From NCBI GenBank assembly GCA_963210315.1, contig OY723315.1, forward strand, positions 1,364,001 to 1,428,000: a DNA stretch of 64,000 bases, read 5' to 3'. This stretch comes from Rhynchopus euleeides. Taxonomy: Eukaryota; Euglenozoa; Diplonemea; Diplonemida; Diplonemidae. The notes beneath the pieces were generated by a model. That model worked only from the letters and a program-made list of their open reading frames with translations. It made no database searches and had not been told where the DNA came from. Shown piece by piece: positions 54,077 through 64,000 of the stretch (positions within the stretch are counted from its first letter, which is position 1; each line of letters begins with the position of its first letter). Position numbers and translations under genes: made by a program.

Positions 54077-55192
54077 GGGGGGAAAATTACGGGATTTTTC
54101 ACATAGGCGAGGAACACGCACAAAATGGCTGTAAACTTGAAGCCCCGGCCCCTGGGAGTATTTGGGGGCGGTCTGGGTGGTTTTTGGGGGTATTTGGCCA
54201 CTTCTGAGCCAATCCGTGACCATGCTCAAAAAAGTGTCATGGTTTGGTTCCGGCCCCCTCATCCGAACCACCCTTCCGAGCCCGTCCCGCCCAACTTGCC
54301 CACAACATTCTGCCTTTGCTTGTCTTGGGTGGGCACTGATGCCTTCGGTTCAATTTGGGAGCAAATGAGTGTGACAAGCTTGGGAAGGAGCGTCTTCTCG
54401 CCAGCATTTCCTGATAACACTTGCTGCAGCGTCCACCGACCACTGCGCCTGGCGGTTTGTACACCGAATAAGGCTTTGGAACCCACACCGGCATATTTTC
54501 CAAAGACGCCAGCCCCAAACTCCACTCGCGCACCGTCTCCGGCCTCTCCTTTCCATCTGCGGCTGAGTTCCCCAGCATTCTGGCCGTCGTCCGGCCTCTC
54601 TTTTAGCTCTTTCAGTGCTGCAATGAAGAGCGCGCTAGTGGGGGTGATGGTGCAGAGGACGGGGATCATCGCCACTGAGAAGTGCCACTGCAGTGCCGCA
54701 GAGCTGGGGTGACACAGTTGATACACCACACCCACTCCGCTGTTGCCGTTTCCTCTGATGAAGTCCCCGATGCATCCGACACCTCGGGGAGGGCACATAA
54801 TAACGCCTCCCGAGCAACGCCCTTGCATTCGCAGACACACCCCGGTATTTGTTGAGGATATCGGCAGAAACCTGACAGAACACTCGCTGAAATGCCACTT
54901 TTTTGGCCCGATAGTGCTCAGATGCCTCATCAGAGGCGGCAGAACGTGGTACATAACGGGGATTTTTGATGCCGCAGGTGACAGGGTGCTCGGGAGACTC
55001 AGCCGGGAAGGGGTTCGGTACCAAACCATGACATTTTTTTCAACACAGCGTTTCAGCCGCGTTCCGGGGCACCAAAGTGGGTGTCCCACACCCAGGGGCG
55101 GTTTTTGGGGTGGTCTGGCCACTTTTTCAGCATTTTTGGAGGGTTTCTGGCGGAAAATTGCCTATGTCGTAATTTTGACGGATTTCGGTACC
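54077..55192. mobile_element. Possible TTAA element R (1,116 bp)
   Basis: TTAA at 54073-54076 (shared with F) and 55193-55196. Both ends contain AAAATTACG and CATAGGC in inverted orientation, and farther in ACCAAACCATGACA. Arms are imperfect. Interior carries an open frame of 287 codons on the minus strand (54259-55122), including SALFIAALKELKERPDDGQN. No family recognised. Confidence 0.45.
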
Positions 55193-58119
55193 TTAAGACG
55201 GTCCCTAGGGGGGGGGGGGGTGGATGGCTCCCTGTCCATGCAGCCCCTTCCCCTGTCTTTCTTCAGCAGTATCCTTGGCACAGTGAAAAAGATAACCGGG
55301 CAGCGCTCTTTTTTGGGGGTGACAAAGACACAGCTTACTTTGCCTTTTTGTGCCAACTTTTCATCGGGCAAAGAAACGCGTGCTGTTCACCGCAGGTTCT
55401 TGGCGCACAAACAAATGGCCATTTTTCTTTTTCCTTTATTTCAGAGAGGGTGTCGGAAGCAACTCCGAGCACACGCGCACACACACACGACCCCCCCTCC
55501 CTACCCCCCCCCCCCCCCCCTCACTCTCGACGATCAAACCCTCTCCCTTTGCTGCGATCTCCTCCATACTGGAGGGGAGGGTGCAAAGGCTCATGCAGAT
55601 CCAGTGCCGCCTGAAATATCGTTCAAATTTGGTCACTACACATCCCCTCTCTCTCTCCCCCAGCCCTCCCCCCAGCACAGCACGACGCGGCAGTCGAGTC
55701 GGGGGGCCCTCCCGCCTCGACCCCCGTCTTGGAGTTGCTGCTACGACACTCGGGTTGCATTTCGAAGCGTCGCCTCCGTGATTCCAACCGGGTCTAAAGG
55801 GGTTCCGAATGGTCCGGCGGGCGTAACACTTCGAGGAGCCTTGTTGTTCCGAGGGGGTCGACACTACACTAGTTGAAACCCGCGGGGGGGGTGGGGAGAC
55901 TACCGCGTCGTGAGGCGATTTTTTGTCTTGTCGCATGTGTCCCGTCCGCTTCTGCGAACTCTGCTTCCCCCCCTTGATATGTTGTGGGTCTGTGTGGTGG
56001 GGATGGGGACCAAGCGCGGAGATGATGATGGCATCAATCCTCAGGGTGTGATCACCACCCACCTGCAAGGAAGATTCACGTGTGCGTGCAGCAGCAGACA
56101 GTCTGAGTGCTGCGGTGGGGTGGGGAGATCGCATCAAGCTGCCCCCAGGTTCTCGGGTTCTCGGGGAGTCCTACACTGCTCCAAAAGTAAAGATTTGGTG
56201 TGTGTGTGTGTGTGCACGGTGAGGCAGGCAGTCCAACCACTGCCACTCAGTGAGGGAGGGGTGTTCATGCAAAAACATACACACACACATACATACAGCC
56301 CGCCCCCCAATCAAAAAAAACCCCCCTCTCCCCCCCCCCCCCCCCCCATCTCTGAATTTTGTTTGTTATTCCTTCCGTTGCTTTCACACGCGATGCTTAT
56401 ATTTTTATTCTTCACCCCCAGCCCCTCTCTACTGCCCCCACCTCCGCCCCCCCCCCCCTCTCTCTGTTCCCGTCACGGACCATTGACCGATCCCACCTCT
56501 CCAACCTCTCCCCCAACCCGTCGTGCCTATGTGTGTCTGTGTGCAGCAGTTCGGAGAGAGACGAAGCTCGGTGTGCTCTACCCCGACTCTAAGAAGGTTA
56601 ACGCGTGTGTGCCATTCATGTGATAACCTTCACCCTCTGAATCGAAACGTGTCTGTGTGCCGCACAGAAGGAGTTGGGGATCCCCTGTTTTAGGCGCCTC
56701 TTCAATCCCTCCACGCCAGGCGAGTGGTGCAGTCTGGGATATCGCATCGAGACTGCGCTCTTCACCTTGTGCTCCGTTTCTCTGCACTGCCACGAATTGT
56801 CGGGGTGGGGGTGGTGGGGTGGGGACCACTTCCAAAATAATATAGGCGCAGCAACTTGTGTTTCCTTCTTTCCCTGTTGATGCGTGATGGGTTGACGCAC
56901 CACCCAATAGCCTGCTGCCTTGGTGTGGGGGGGGGTGTGTGGGGTTGCATGAGATGGAACACGAGATAGCTCGGGCATGGCAGAAGGGAGGAGGGTTGTC
57001 CGAAGCGCTCCCCGCACATTACCGCTTCAAATGATATGCTGGACAAATCAAATGACTCATCACGTGTGGGTGTATCATCTGGTATGAGGCAGTCTCCACA
57101 CGCCCTCCTCCCCCCGATTTCAAAAAAAAATGCAATTCCCGCCGTGTTGCCAGAATAACTCAGCTCAAATCACGGCAAAAATGAATCGTTCAACAAATCG
57201 TTCAAACTGCACACAACGGCGGCCGAAGGAACAGCCCCCCCCGCCCCCCATTCTAACACCCACGCCCTTATCTCCCCGCCCCCTATATTCTTGTACCCCC
57301 CCCCTCCAATCTACCCCCAATCCCCCCCCCCGTTCCGCCTTGCCATAAAGTTTTCGGATTTGCTAATCTGTGTGGCAGGGGTTTCGAGCCAAAACTCGCA
57401 CCCCCCCCCTTTCTCTCTCCTCTCTCTCTCTCTCTTTACCCCCCCCCCCCCCACCCCTTACTCTCTCCGACAAAGTGGAGCACAAAGTGGAGCGACTGTT
57501 TCTTCATATATTTTTAGCCCTACCCATCCACTCCACCACCCCCCCCCCCCCGCCACTACAAGGACCAATACAAATAAAGACTCTGCAAGGAATGTTGTAG
57601 GGTGGGTGTACGCACCAACCAAGGGGAGTGGGGTTCGTATCGGGTGGCGGGATATTTAACAAGCGCGGCTGGGGCTAAGTTGTGTGTGTGTGGGAGGCAA
57701 AAAAAACGGCAAGTGAAGTGGAACAAGAAGGGGTGTTGGGGAGTGAGGGGGGAGGGGTGGACTGGGTGTGGGTGGGCGGGTGGTCATGTTTTTTTTTGTT
57801 CTTTTTCTGGAGAAGCGATGATATACTTTGTTTGGAATGGGGGTGGGTGGTGGTGGTGGTGGTGGTGGGGTGGGGGGAGAGTCTGACACACACACATACA
57901 TATAGTTCACACACCACGCGCACAGTGTTCACACAAATGCACTATACCCACACATACTGTGTCCCCTCCGTCCCCCCTCTCTCTCTCTCTTATACTAAAA
58001 GTGTGAATACCCCTGTGCAAAAAGAGTATTCACACCCTCATCTCTCTCTCTCTCACAAAAAAAAAACTTCACCGGGAAAAATAAGTGTGGGAGGGGAGGG
58101 GCAAACAAAAAAAAGAACA

Positions 58120-58175
58120 GGTCTGTGCAGGAGCCTAGCTCTCGCAGTGCCTGGGATTGCCGACACCCAAAAAAA
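58120..58175 (+). repeat. Short SINE-like repeat, copy d
   Basis: Core GAGCCTAGCTCTCGCAGTGC, then GGGATTGCCGACACCC and an A-run. Best-preserved copy with copy e. Confidence 0.55.
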
Positions 58176-58293
58176 AACAAAAGAAAACAAAGAAAATCCC
58201 CGCTTTCTTTGGTTCCTATAAAACAATGTTCACACACCGGAGGGAAAACAGTCACCATGGGCGCTGCCCATGCGAAGAAGAAAAAAAATATGG

Positions 58294-58357
58294 GGCAGGA
58301 TCGAGTCTGTGCGGTAGCCTATATAGCTCTCACAGTGCTTGTGATTGTCGACACCAA
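58294..58357 (+). repeat. Short SINE-like repeat, copy e, with target duplication
   Basis: Core GTAGCCTATATAGCTCTCACAGTGC, shortened here as TAGCCTATATAGCTCTCACA, then GTGATTGTCGACACC and an A-run. It is flanked by AAAAAAAATATGG on both sides (58281-58293 and 58358-58370), a 13-bp target-duplication candidate. Confidence 0.55.
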
Positions 58358-58651
58358 AAAAAAAATATGGAGTCCGGGCAAGACCGACACCGACCAGTGG
58401 TACAACGGCCGTGTATCCTAGGAAGCAGTGTCTCTTCCATGTAGTCCACCAACGGGCGGCAGGGCTCCCAGGTGATGGCGCCGCCCCCACCCCTTGCAGC
58501 CTTCCTGAGGATATGTGGGATTCTTTGGTTTGTCGATCCCGTTTGTTGTTGTTGTTGTTGTGTGCATGCAAACACCGCCACACACGCAGGCAGGGGTTGT
58601 GTCGTATTGGCGAGGAGGAGGAGGGGGTGCGGGGTGTGGGGGTGTCGGAAA

Positions 58652-61600
58652 ATGTCGCACAAATCGTACGCGTTCCGGCAGGCGGGGGTGCGGGCACAGG
58701 CTGAGATGGATGTGCTGGCGGCGGAGGAGCAGTTCGCTGCGGACCGTTTGAAGAAGGCTGTGGGGAAGCACGGGAAGAGCGGGAAGCCGCGGGAGACGGA
58801 GTACGTGTGCCCGAGCGAGAAGGAGATGCGGGCGTGGCGGAAGCAGGTGGCTGCGGAGCTGGAGGGGTGTGCAGGGCACGAGGCGGGGCGGCGGCGGGAC
58901 ATCGAGGAGGACGAGGCGGAGTCTCGGAGCTGGATCACGTCGTGGCGGCGGGACAGGGTGGCGCACCAGGCGAAGAAGGAGGCGTGCCGGGTGGGGCGCG
59001 GGATTGTGACGCACTCTGCGAAGCGGCGGCTTGCGCGGGAGCTGGTGAAGCTGGAGGGGGACCCGAGCTGGGGCGTGGCGGCGACGCCTGTGGACACGAG
59101 CCTGCAGGTGTGGCACTGCAACGTGAGCGCACCCGGGGGGCTGACGGGGAAGGGTGTGCTGCACCTGGAGCTGCGGTTCCCGAACGAGTACCCTGCGGTG
59201 CCGCCGGCGGTGGCGGTGCTGGGGGCGGACGTGGTGCACCCGAACGTGTTCGGGGACTACATCTGCCTGGACATGCTGGAGAAGGGGGAGTTCGAGGCGG
59301 ACTGCCTGCAGCCGTACACGGGGTGGTCTGCGGCGTACGGGGTGCAGGCGATGCTGCGGCAGCTGCAGTCCTTCTTCTTCAGCGGGGCGGACGCGGGGGA
59401 CACGCGCGGGCGCATCCGCATCACCCCGCACAGCGGGCGCGAGGTGTGGGAGTACCAGCTGAACTGGGACGAGGTGCAGGGGTGGCGCGACTGGGATTAC
59501 GACCCGTACTCCTTCTGCCAGCACCGGTACGCACGCCCTGGGCACTGCGGCTTGTTCGGGTGCGATTCGACGGGGCTGTACGGGCCTCGGTGGGTGGCGA
59601 TGCACCGTGCCGACTGTGGGCGTCTTGAGCGTGCGTATCAGGAGGGCCGTGCGGCTGCTGCAGCTGCGGGTGAGGAGGAGAAGGAGGGTGCAGACACTGC
59701 TCAGAACAACAGCAACAGCAACAACAACAGTGCAGGACTGCCACTGCCAGCACAGGCACCAGCACCAGTGCGCTTCAACGACATGTGCTTTGCACGCAAA
59801 ATCAAGCGGAAGGGGTTCAGGATGTTCGTGACGGTGCACCGCGCAGAAGGGCTGGTGGGGAATTCAGGGCTGTACCACGAGGACAACAAGTACGGGGGCA
59901 AGCCGTACTGGACGTGGCATCCGTACGTGTCTGTGGCGGGGAAGAACGTGGACCACCTGACGCAGCCCGCCAGCATGCACGTGCAGATGGCGGAGGAGGC
60001 GGCGGCACGTGGGCCGGCACGCATGGTGAAGGAGGCGGGGCCGTCGTCAGCCGTGTGGCGCGAGACTGTGTCGTTCCAGGTGGACGGGCAGCTGCCGAGC
60101 GGCGGGTACGCCATCGACTTTGCGGTGCACGACGCGGGGCCTGCGGGCGGGAACGGGAATGCGAACGGGATCGGGAACGGGAGCAAGGAGCAGAAGCCGG
60201 TGCTGCTGGGGAAGGCACAGCTGCGGGTGGACAAGCTGGCAGAAGGGGAGCAGATGCACCGGCTGGTGCTGCAGCCGGGGCTGCAGCAGCAGGAGGGCGG
60301 CGGGGGCCGTGGGACCGGGTCGGCCAAGGCGATGCGCAAGGGGGGGACGCTGGGGGCCCTGTGGGTCAGCGTCCGCACATCGTCCCCGAAGGAGGACACG
60401 GGGTACGAGTACGACTTCAGCCCGCAGGGGGTGGACGGGACCTTCGAGCAGACGAGCCTGTACACGGGGGGCACACGCAGGATCCGGCGGCGCCAGGGCT
60501 ACAGGTGCAAGGTGTGCGACCACACCCCGATCAAGCCGAACCCGCCGCTGCCGTGTGCGATCGAGTGCGACGACGCGCCGCCGTTTGCGCTTGAGGAGTT
60601 CCACCGCACAGCGCAGACTGCTGCCGGTGACAACCCTGCTGCACGCCAAGCTGTGGCACGGACAATGGCTGCGCTTCAGGAGGAGTTGGCAGCTGGTGAG
60701 GAGGAGGAGGAGGAGGAGAAGAAGAAGAAGCAGGCAATCAGCAAGATCTTCACACTCCCACACACCGTCATCGGGGTTGTGATGGACTTCCTGCCGCGGA
60801 TGCGGGAGCGGCGCTACATGGCACACATGTGGCCGAGCTGGACGGGGGTGTACGAGAGCGCACGGTACTGGGAGGCGCAGCACCTGCGCTGCTTCACCAC
60901 AGGGGCCGGCCCCGAGGAGGAGGTGCTGGGGGTCGGGGTGCTGGCGGGGGAGGCGGCCAACGGGCGCCCCGTGTTCTCGTGCCAGTTCGACGCGGTGAGC
61001 AAGACGGCGTACGAGGAGGGGGTGCGGATCGGGGTGTGGAAGGAGAAGTTCACCCACTGGATCCCGCTGTACATCGACCGGGAGCACGCGGGGCGCGCCA
61101 TGCCCATGCTGCTGAAGATGTCCATCGCGGGGTGTGTCGCCGTCCTGCCGCAGCTGATGAACCACATGGTGACGGAGGTGATGAAGGGGACGCTCTTTGC
61201 GTCTGTGAAGGCGCTGCAGGGGTACTGCGCCCTCCACCGCCTGCTGCTGCACTGCTGCGACACCGTCCCCGGGCTGCTGGACACGGTGGACGCGACAATC
61301 GAGCGGTTTGTGCGGCACCCGGAGGAGCGCCACAAGGTGGTGTGCCCGGACCTGGGGATGCTGCTGGCGCTGCTGACCGTCAGCAAGCGGTTCTGGTGGA
61401 GCGACCTGAAGGACGCGTTCCTGACGGAGCTGTTTGCGCGCCACGTCCGCTGGTCTTTGAAGAAGAGCCGCCGCTTCCAGGCAGGCACCCTTCTCCCCGA
61501 GAACACGCGCGACGAGCACATGTGCGACGAGGCCTTCTACGCGAATGAGACTTCGTGCAAGCTTGTCATGTTCCAGGTCTTCTTCTGCAGGCTTGTGAAG

Positions 61601-62077
61601 CCTCCCCGCCGTGACGAGGAGAAGAAGGATGCAGACGCCGACACAGACACAGACACAGACGACGACGAGGGCTTCCACAACGACGACCCCTTCCACAACA
61701 CAAAGCTGCACTACGACGCACGCATGGGCTTCCCCACAAAGGAAATGGTCGCAGCCCTCAGCCAGCAGATGGGGGTCGTCAACCGCGTCGCCTTCAAGAA
61801 GTGGAACGGCTTCTTCGCAAACATCGGTGCCAAGCAGCGCACCCCCCACGAGATTGCGAAGAAGCTGTGCGAGGCTGTGGAGCGGTCCGACCGCGCAGGC
61901 TACCACGCCGACGTGAAGATGCTCGACGAGGAGGCAAGCACCAAGATCCTGCGCCGCACGCCCCGCCACCCGCTCCCCTTCACGCAGCGCGGCCCGCCCC
62001 AGAGGCAGCGCTTCTTCCGCAACGAGTTCCCGGAAGACGAGCGTTTTCTGTACGAGGACCGCTACGCGTGTGAGTGA
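58652..62077 (+). CDS. Large E2 ubiquitin-conjugating enzyme fused to a C2 domain
   Basis: About 1,141 residues. ATG 58652 is chosen over the upstream in-frame ATG (58472) because conserved, charged sequence begins there (MSHKSYAFRQAG). Residues about 150-265 are a UBC fold: PNEYPAVPP, then HPNVFGDYICLDML with the HPN triad and catalytic Cys near 205, then YTGWSAAYGVQAMLRQLQSFF. A C2-like domain (FVTVHRAEGL, PYVSVAG, VWRETVSFQV, LLGKAQLRV) lies at about 388-547. A CxxC...CxxxC cluster near 617-640 may bind zinc. Residues about 690-1080 form a conserved-looking region (HWIPLYIDREHAGRAMPMLL) that I cannot name. E2 with HPN and Cys should be active; C2 may target it to membranes. No intron visible. 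Confidence 0.85.
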   Translation: MSHKSYAFRQAGVRAQAEMDVLAAEEQFAADRLKKAVGKHGKSGKPRETEYVCPSEKEMRAWRKQVAAELEGCAGHEAGRRRDIEEDEAESRSWITSWRRDRVAHQAKKEACRVGRGIVTHSAKRRLARELVKLEGDPSWGVAATPVDTSLQVWHCNVSAPGGLTGKGVLHLELRFPNEYPAVPPAVAVLGADVVHPNVFGDYICLDMLEKGEFEADCLQPYTGWSAAYGVQAMLRQLQSFFFSGADAGDTRGRIRITPHSGREVWEYQLNWDEVQGWRDWDYDPYSFCQHRYARPGHCGLFGCDSTGLYGPRWVAMHRADCGRLERAYQEGRAAAAAAGEEEKEGADTAQNNSNSNNNSAGLPLPAQAPAPVRFNDMCFARKIKRKGFRMFVTVHRAEGLVGNSGLYHEDNKYGGKPYWTWHPYVSVAGKNVDHLTQPASMHVQMAEEAAARGPARMVKEAGPSSAVWRETVSFQVDGQLPSGGYAIDFAVHDAGPAGGNGNANGIGNGSKEQKPVLLGKAQLRVDKLAEGEQMHRLVLQPGLQQQEGGGGRGTGSAKAMRKGGTLGALWVSVRTSSPKEDTGYEYDFSPQGVDGTFEQTSLYTGGTRRIRRRQGYRCKVCDHTPIKPNPPLPCAIECDDAPPFALEEFHRTAQTAAGDNPAARQAVARTMAALQEELAAGEEEEEEEKKKKQAISKIFTLPHTVIGVVMDFLPRMRERRYMAHMWPSWTGVYESARYWEAQHLRCFTTGAGPEEEVLGVGVLAGEAANGRPVFSCQFDAVSKTAYEEGVRIGVWKEKFTHWIPLYIDREHAGRAMPMLLKMSIAGCVAVLPQLMNHMVTEVMKGTLFASVKALQGYCALHRLLLHCCDTVPGLLDTVDATIERFVRHPEERHKVVCPDLGMLLALLTVSKRFWWSDLKDAFLTELFARHVRWSLKKSRRFQAGTLLPENTRDEHMCDEAFYANETSCKLVMFQVFFCRLVKPPRRDEEKKDADADTDTDTDDDEGFHNDDPFHNTKLHYDARMGFPTKEMVAALSQQMGVVNRVAFKKWNGFFANIGAKQRTPHEIAKKLCEAVERSDRAGYHADVKMLDEEASTKILRRTPRHPLPFTQRGPPQRQRFFRNEFPEDERFLYEDRYACE

Positions 62078-63493
62078 CGATGGTAGGAGTGACGCGACAT
62101 GTGCCTGTCTGCTGCCTGTTTCATTTGTACCCTCTCTGCCCCTGTGTGCTGATTTTTATGGCACAGAGGCGTGCTGCGGTCGTCCCGCAGTGTCCAGCCA
62201 GTCCTCTGCGGCTGCCCTTTTGCTGTGATTTGTTCATTTCTTCCCTCTCGTGGGTCGGTACGTAGGCTGGTGTCGATGATGCACGTGCAAGCCTTGCACG
62301 TGGTCAGCAGTTGTTGAAGACAGAAGAAGCGATGTGATTTTTTTGATTTATGGGTGTTTGGGGGTATTCGCTGGTCGTTATCCTTCGTCAGTCTCCGTCA
62401 GTTTTCAGCCAATTCACAAGAAATGCACCAGAATGCACTGACAATCACCCTGTAGCGAAGATCCCCTTTGTCTGCTTTGCTTTGCTTGATCCCTGGATGA
62501 GCTGCAGGTGCGGCTGTTCTGTTGCCACACCTCTGAACAGCAACTCTGATGGCCTTGTGTTGCAGGCCCTTGATGCGGGCATGCCTTGTCTGGATACTTG
62601 CGATCGCCCCTCTGAGGGCAGTCAGATGTGAGATGTGCTCGACTCTTCCAACATTCACCCGGTTGCCTGGTTTTAAGTTTCCTTTCCTTGCGCGTGACCT
62701 GCTGCTGTGCGTCTGCCTAACCTTCTGCACTGCACCGCACACCACTGTGCGACGACAAGCCGTGCCCAACAGGCGGCAGCAGCAGAACATCGCGCAACCC
62801 CTCAAGCCTCCTTCTCTCTTCTCCTCTGAATGGCCTGCCGCACTTGCAGACCACCTTATGTGCTGCACTTCAGGCACCGAGCCTATCTCTTTGGCCCATA
62901 GCCAAACAACCGTACAAAGCCAGCCACCGCATTACGATACCACACCCATTCAACCCCCACCCCATCCCCCCCCCCCCCCCCCCCCCCCAGGGGTGTAAAT
63001 AAGGCCGACTCCCGACTCGCGCCGGATTTTTTGGGATTGGGAGGGTTGCCTTGCTTCCCTTAGGGAATGTGCGGTATTAGGCACCCCATGGCCAAAATGA
63101 CCCCACTGCGATCCGCACAGACTCCAAATATTCAAAAGAAAGGGTTTTTGGAACACCCGAGGAGGGGGGGTCCCGATGGGTGGGTGGGGGTGTGGGGGTC
63201 CCGCTGGGTGGGACATGGTGTGTGCCTCCCAGTCATCTTCTTCATTACCGGTCTCTGAACTGGGGTGAGTTCATTGCCAAACCACTGCTGTGAATACGGC
63301 GCCCCTTTCCCGCCCCTTTTGCCAGATCCTGGCAGCTCCCAAGAAGAGTTGTGTTCCGCCCCCATCAGGTGGTTGAGCATACCGCAGCGCACACGTGCAC
63401 AACCACACACACTCCACACAGATGCGTCACACATGTGACGCAACTGTTGCGACACACAACATGCCTCAGGTAGAGGCAGTAGTGTTTGACTCA
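62078..63493. other. Gene-free DNA downstream of E2-C2 gene
   Basis: Moderate GC DNA, then a C-run at about 62970-62990 and G-rich repeats. Frames of up to 159 codons exist on the minus strand (62398-62877), but I see no domain. Probably 3' UTR and spacer. Confidence 0.35.
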
Positions 63494-63500
63494 CAGCCAA

Positions 63501-63729
63501 CATAGCTCTCAGTGGGGCCGTGGATGGTGTGGATGCATCCATGCATGCATCCACGGCATCCAGGGATGCCCGAAAATGTCAAAAAATGGATTTTCGATTT
63601 GGCATACAGGCATTCATCCACTGCAGGCAGGCCTGCATGCAGGGCTTCGGAGCTCCAGGCTGTGTGTGGATGCATCCACAAAATTTGTGGATGCATGCGC
63701 TGCATGCACGGGAAATACTGAGAGCTATG
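63501..63729. mobile_element. Small MITE S (229 bp)
   Basis: Perfect 13-bp inverted termini CATAGCTCTCAGT, flanked by the 7-bp direct repeat CAGCCAA (63494-63500, 63730-63736). The interior is made of GGATGCATCC palindromes. No coding capacity. The superfamily is unsure: CA termini suggest hAT, but the duplication is 7 bp, not 8. Confidence 0.75.
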
Positions 63730-63813
63730 CAGCCAAATACTGCTGCCGTGAGTGAGGTGCTCGCAGCGTGTGGGGCGCTGCGGGCGAAGTGGGGGGTTGG
63801 CTGGGACAGCCAA

Positions 63814-63982
63814 CATGGCGCTGTGCGTCGCGTGCTTCTTCGCGGACCACCTCGCACGCGGGAAGACCCCGCAAGCGCCGAGTCAGTCCGCCCTGACCGA
63901 ATGGTGGGCGACTGCTGGAGGGTCCATGGGACTCTCCACGGCAGAGGTGGCCGTACTACAGGATGCGTGCAGGATTGAGTAG
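63814..63982 (+). CDS. Possible first exon of a gene cut by the window edge
   Basis: ATG in good context (gccaacATGGCG) opens a short GC-rich frame (MALCVACFFADHLARGK to LQDACRIE) that stops at 63982. It has protein-like composition and may continue through an intron beyond the window. Too short to assign; could be chance. Confidence 0.25.
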
Positions 63983-64000
63983 GGTTTGAGACCGCCCGTC

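Larger units (their letters stand above)
55197..58651. other. Gene-free, homopolymer-rich stretch upstream of E2-C2 gene
   Basis: C-runs, CT and GT microsatellites and A-runs; 55278-55400 matches the old repeat at 14430-14530. Two SINE-like repeats lie near the right end. A frame open from 58472 runs into the E2 gene but its first 60 codons look like leader. No other gene seen. Confidence 0.4.

Noticed and set aside
54160..55120. R interior ORF as a known transposase
   Set aside because: No DDE, zinc-finger or other transposase motif is visible; left as unrecognised.

Overview
The window looks like nuclear DNA of a GC-rich, repeat-rich protist. The genes are long, GC-rich and mostly in single open frames. 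One gene (PP2C phosphatase) needs a 107-bp GT-AG intron. Gene products are eukaryotic (E2 ubiquitin-conjugating enzyme, PP2C, DUF4116 repeats, TauE/SafE permease, hAT transposase). Most intergenic DNA is homopolymer C/G tracts, microsatellites and DNA-transposon remains. I cannot name the species; no rRNA, tRNA or spliced-leader gene was found.

Layout. 1-2030: GC-rich DNA, a short palindrome cluster and one coiled-coil ORF. 2031-25258: a locally triplicated segment. Its unit is leader - DUF4116 gene - TauE/SafE gene. Copy 1 (2031-7361) lacks the leader. Copy 2 (7815-11731) has leader and DUF4116 but ends before the permease. Copy 3 (19331-25258) has all parts, but its permease gene is broken by a 7-bp tandem duplication. 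Between copies 2 and 3 lie a P-loop NTPase/nuclease-like gene (Crinkler/RHS type) and an intact 4.6-kb hAT transposon with an 8-bp target duplication. 26.2-33.6 kb: hAT-like and TA-duplicating non-autonomous elements, several joined end to end. 34.2-35.9 kb: the PP2C gene. 36.1-46.6 kb: more TA elements and SINE-like repeats in gene-free DNA. 46.66-55.19 kb: a nest of piggyBac-like (TTAA), PIF/Harbinger-like (TAA) and TA elements. 58.65-62.08 kb: a large E2-C2 fusion gene. The right edge has a small MITE and possibly the start of another gene.

The clearest biology is the mobile DNA. At least seven non-autonomous families can be given boundaries and target duplications from sequence alone. Several TA-inserting families share a G-run terminus, sit at TA next to C/G homopolymers and chain together through one shared TA. 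One family (B) has long inverted arms whose ends are swapped relative to the interior in one of four copies. The host genes do not form an obvious pathway. Two of them (DUF4116 with a ubiquitin-like N-terminus, E2-C2 fusion) may touch ubiquitin biology, but that link is inference.
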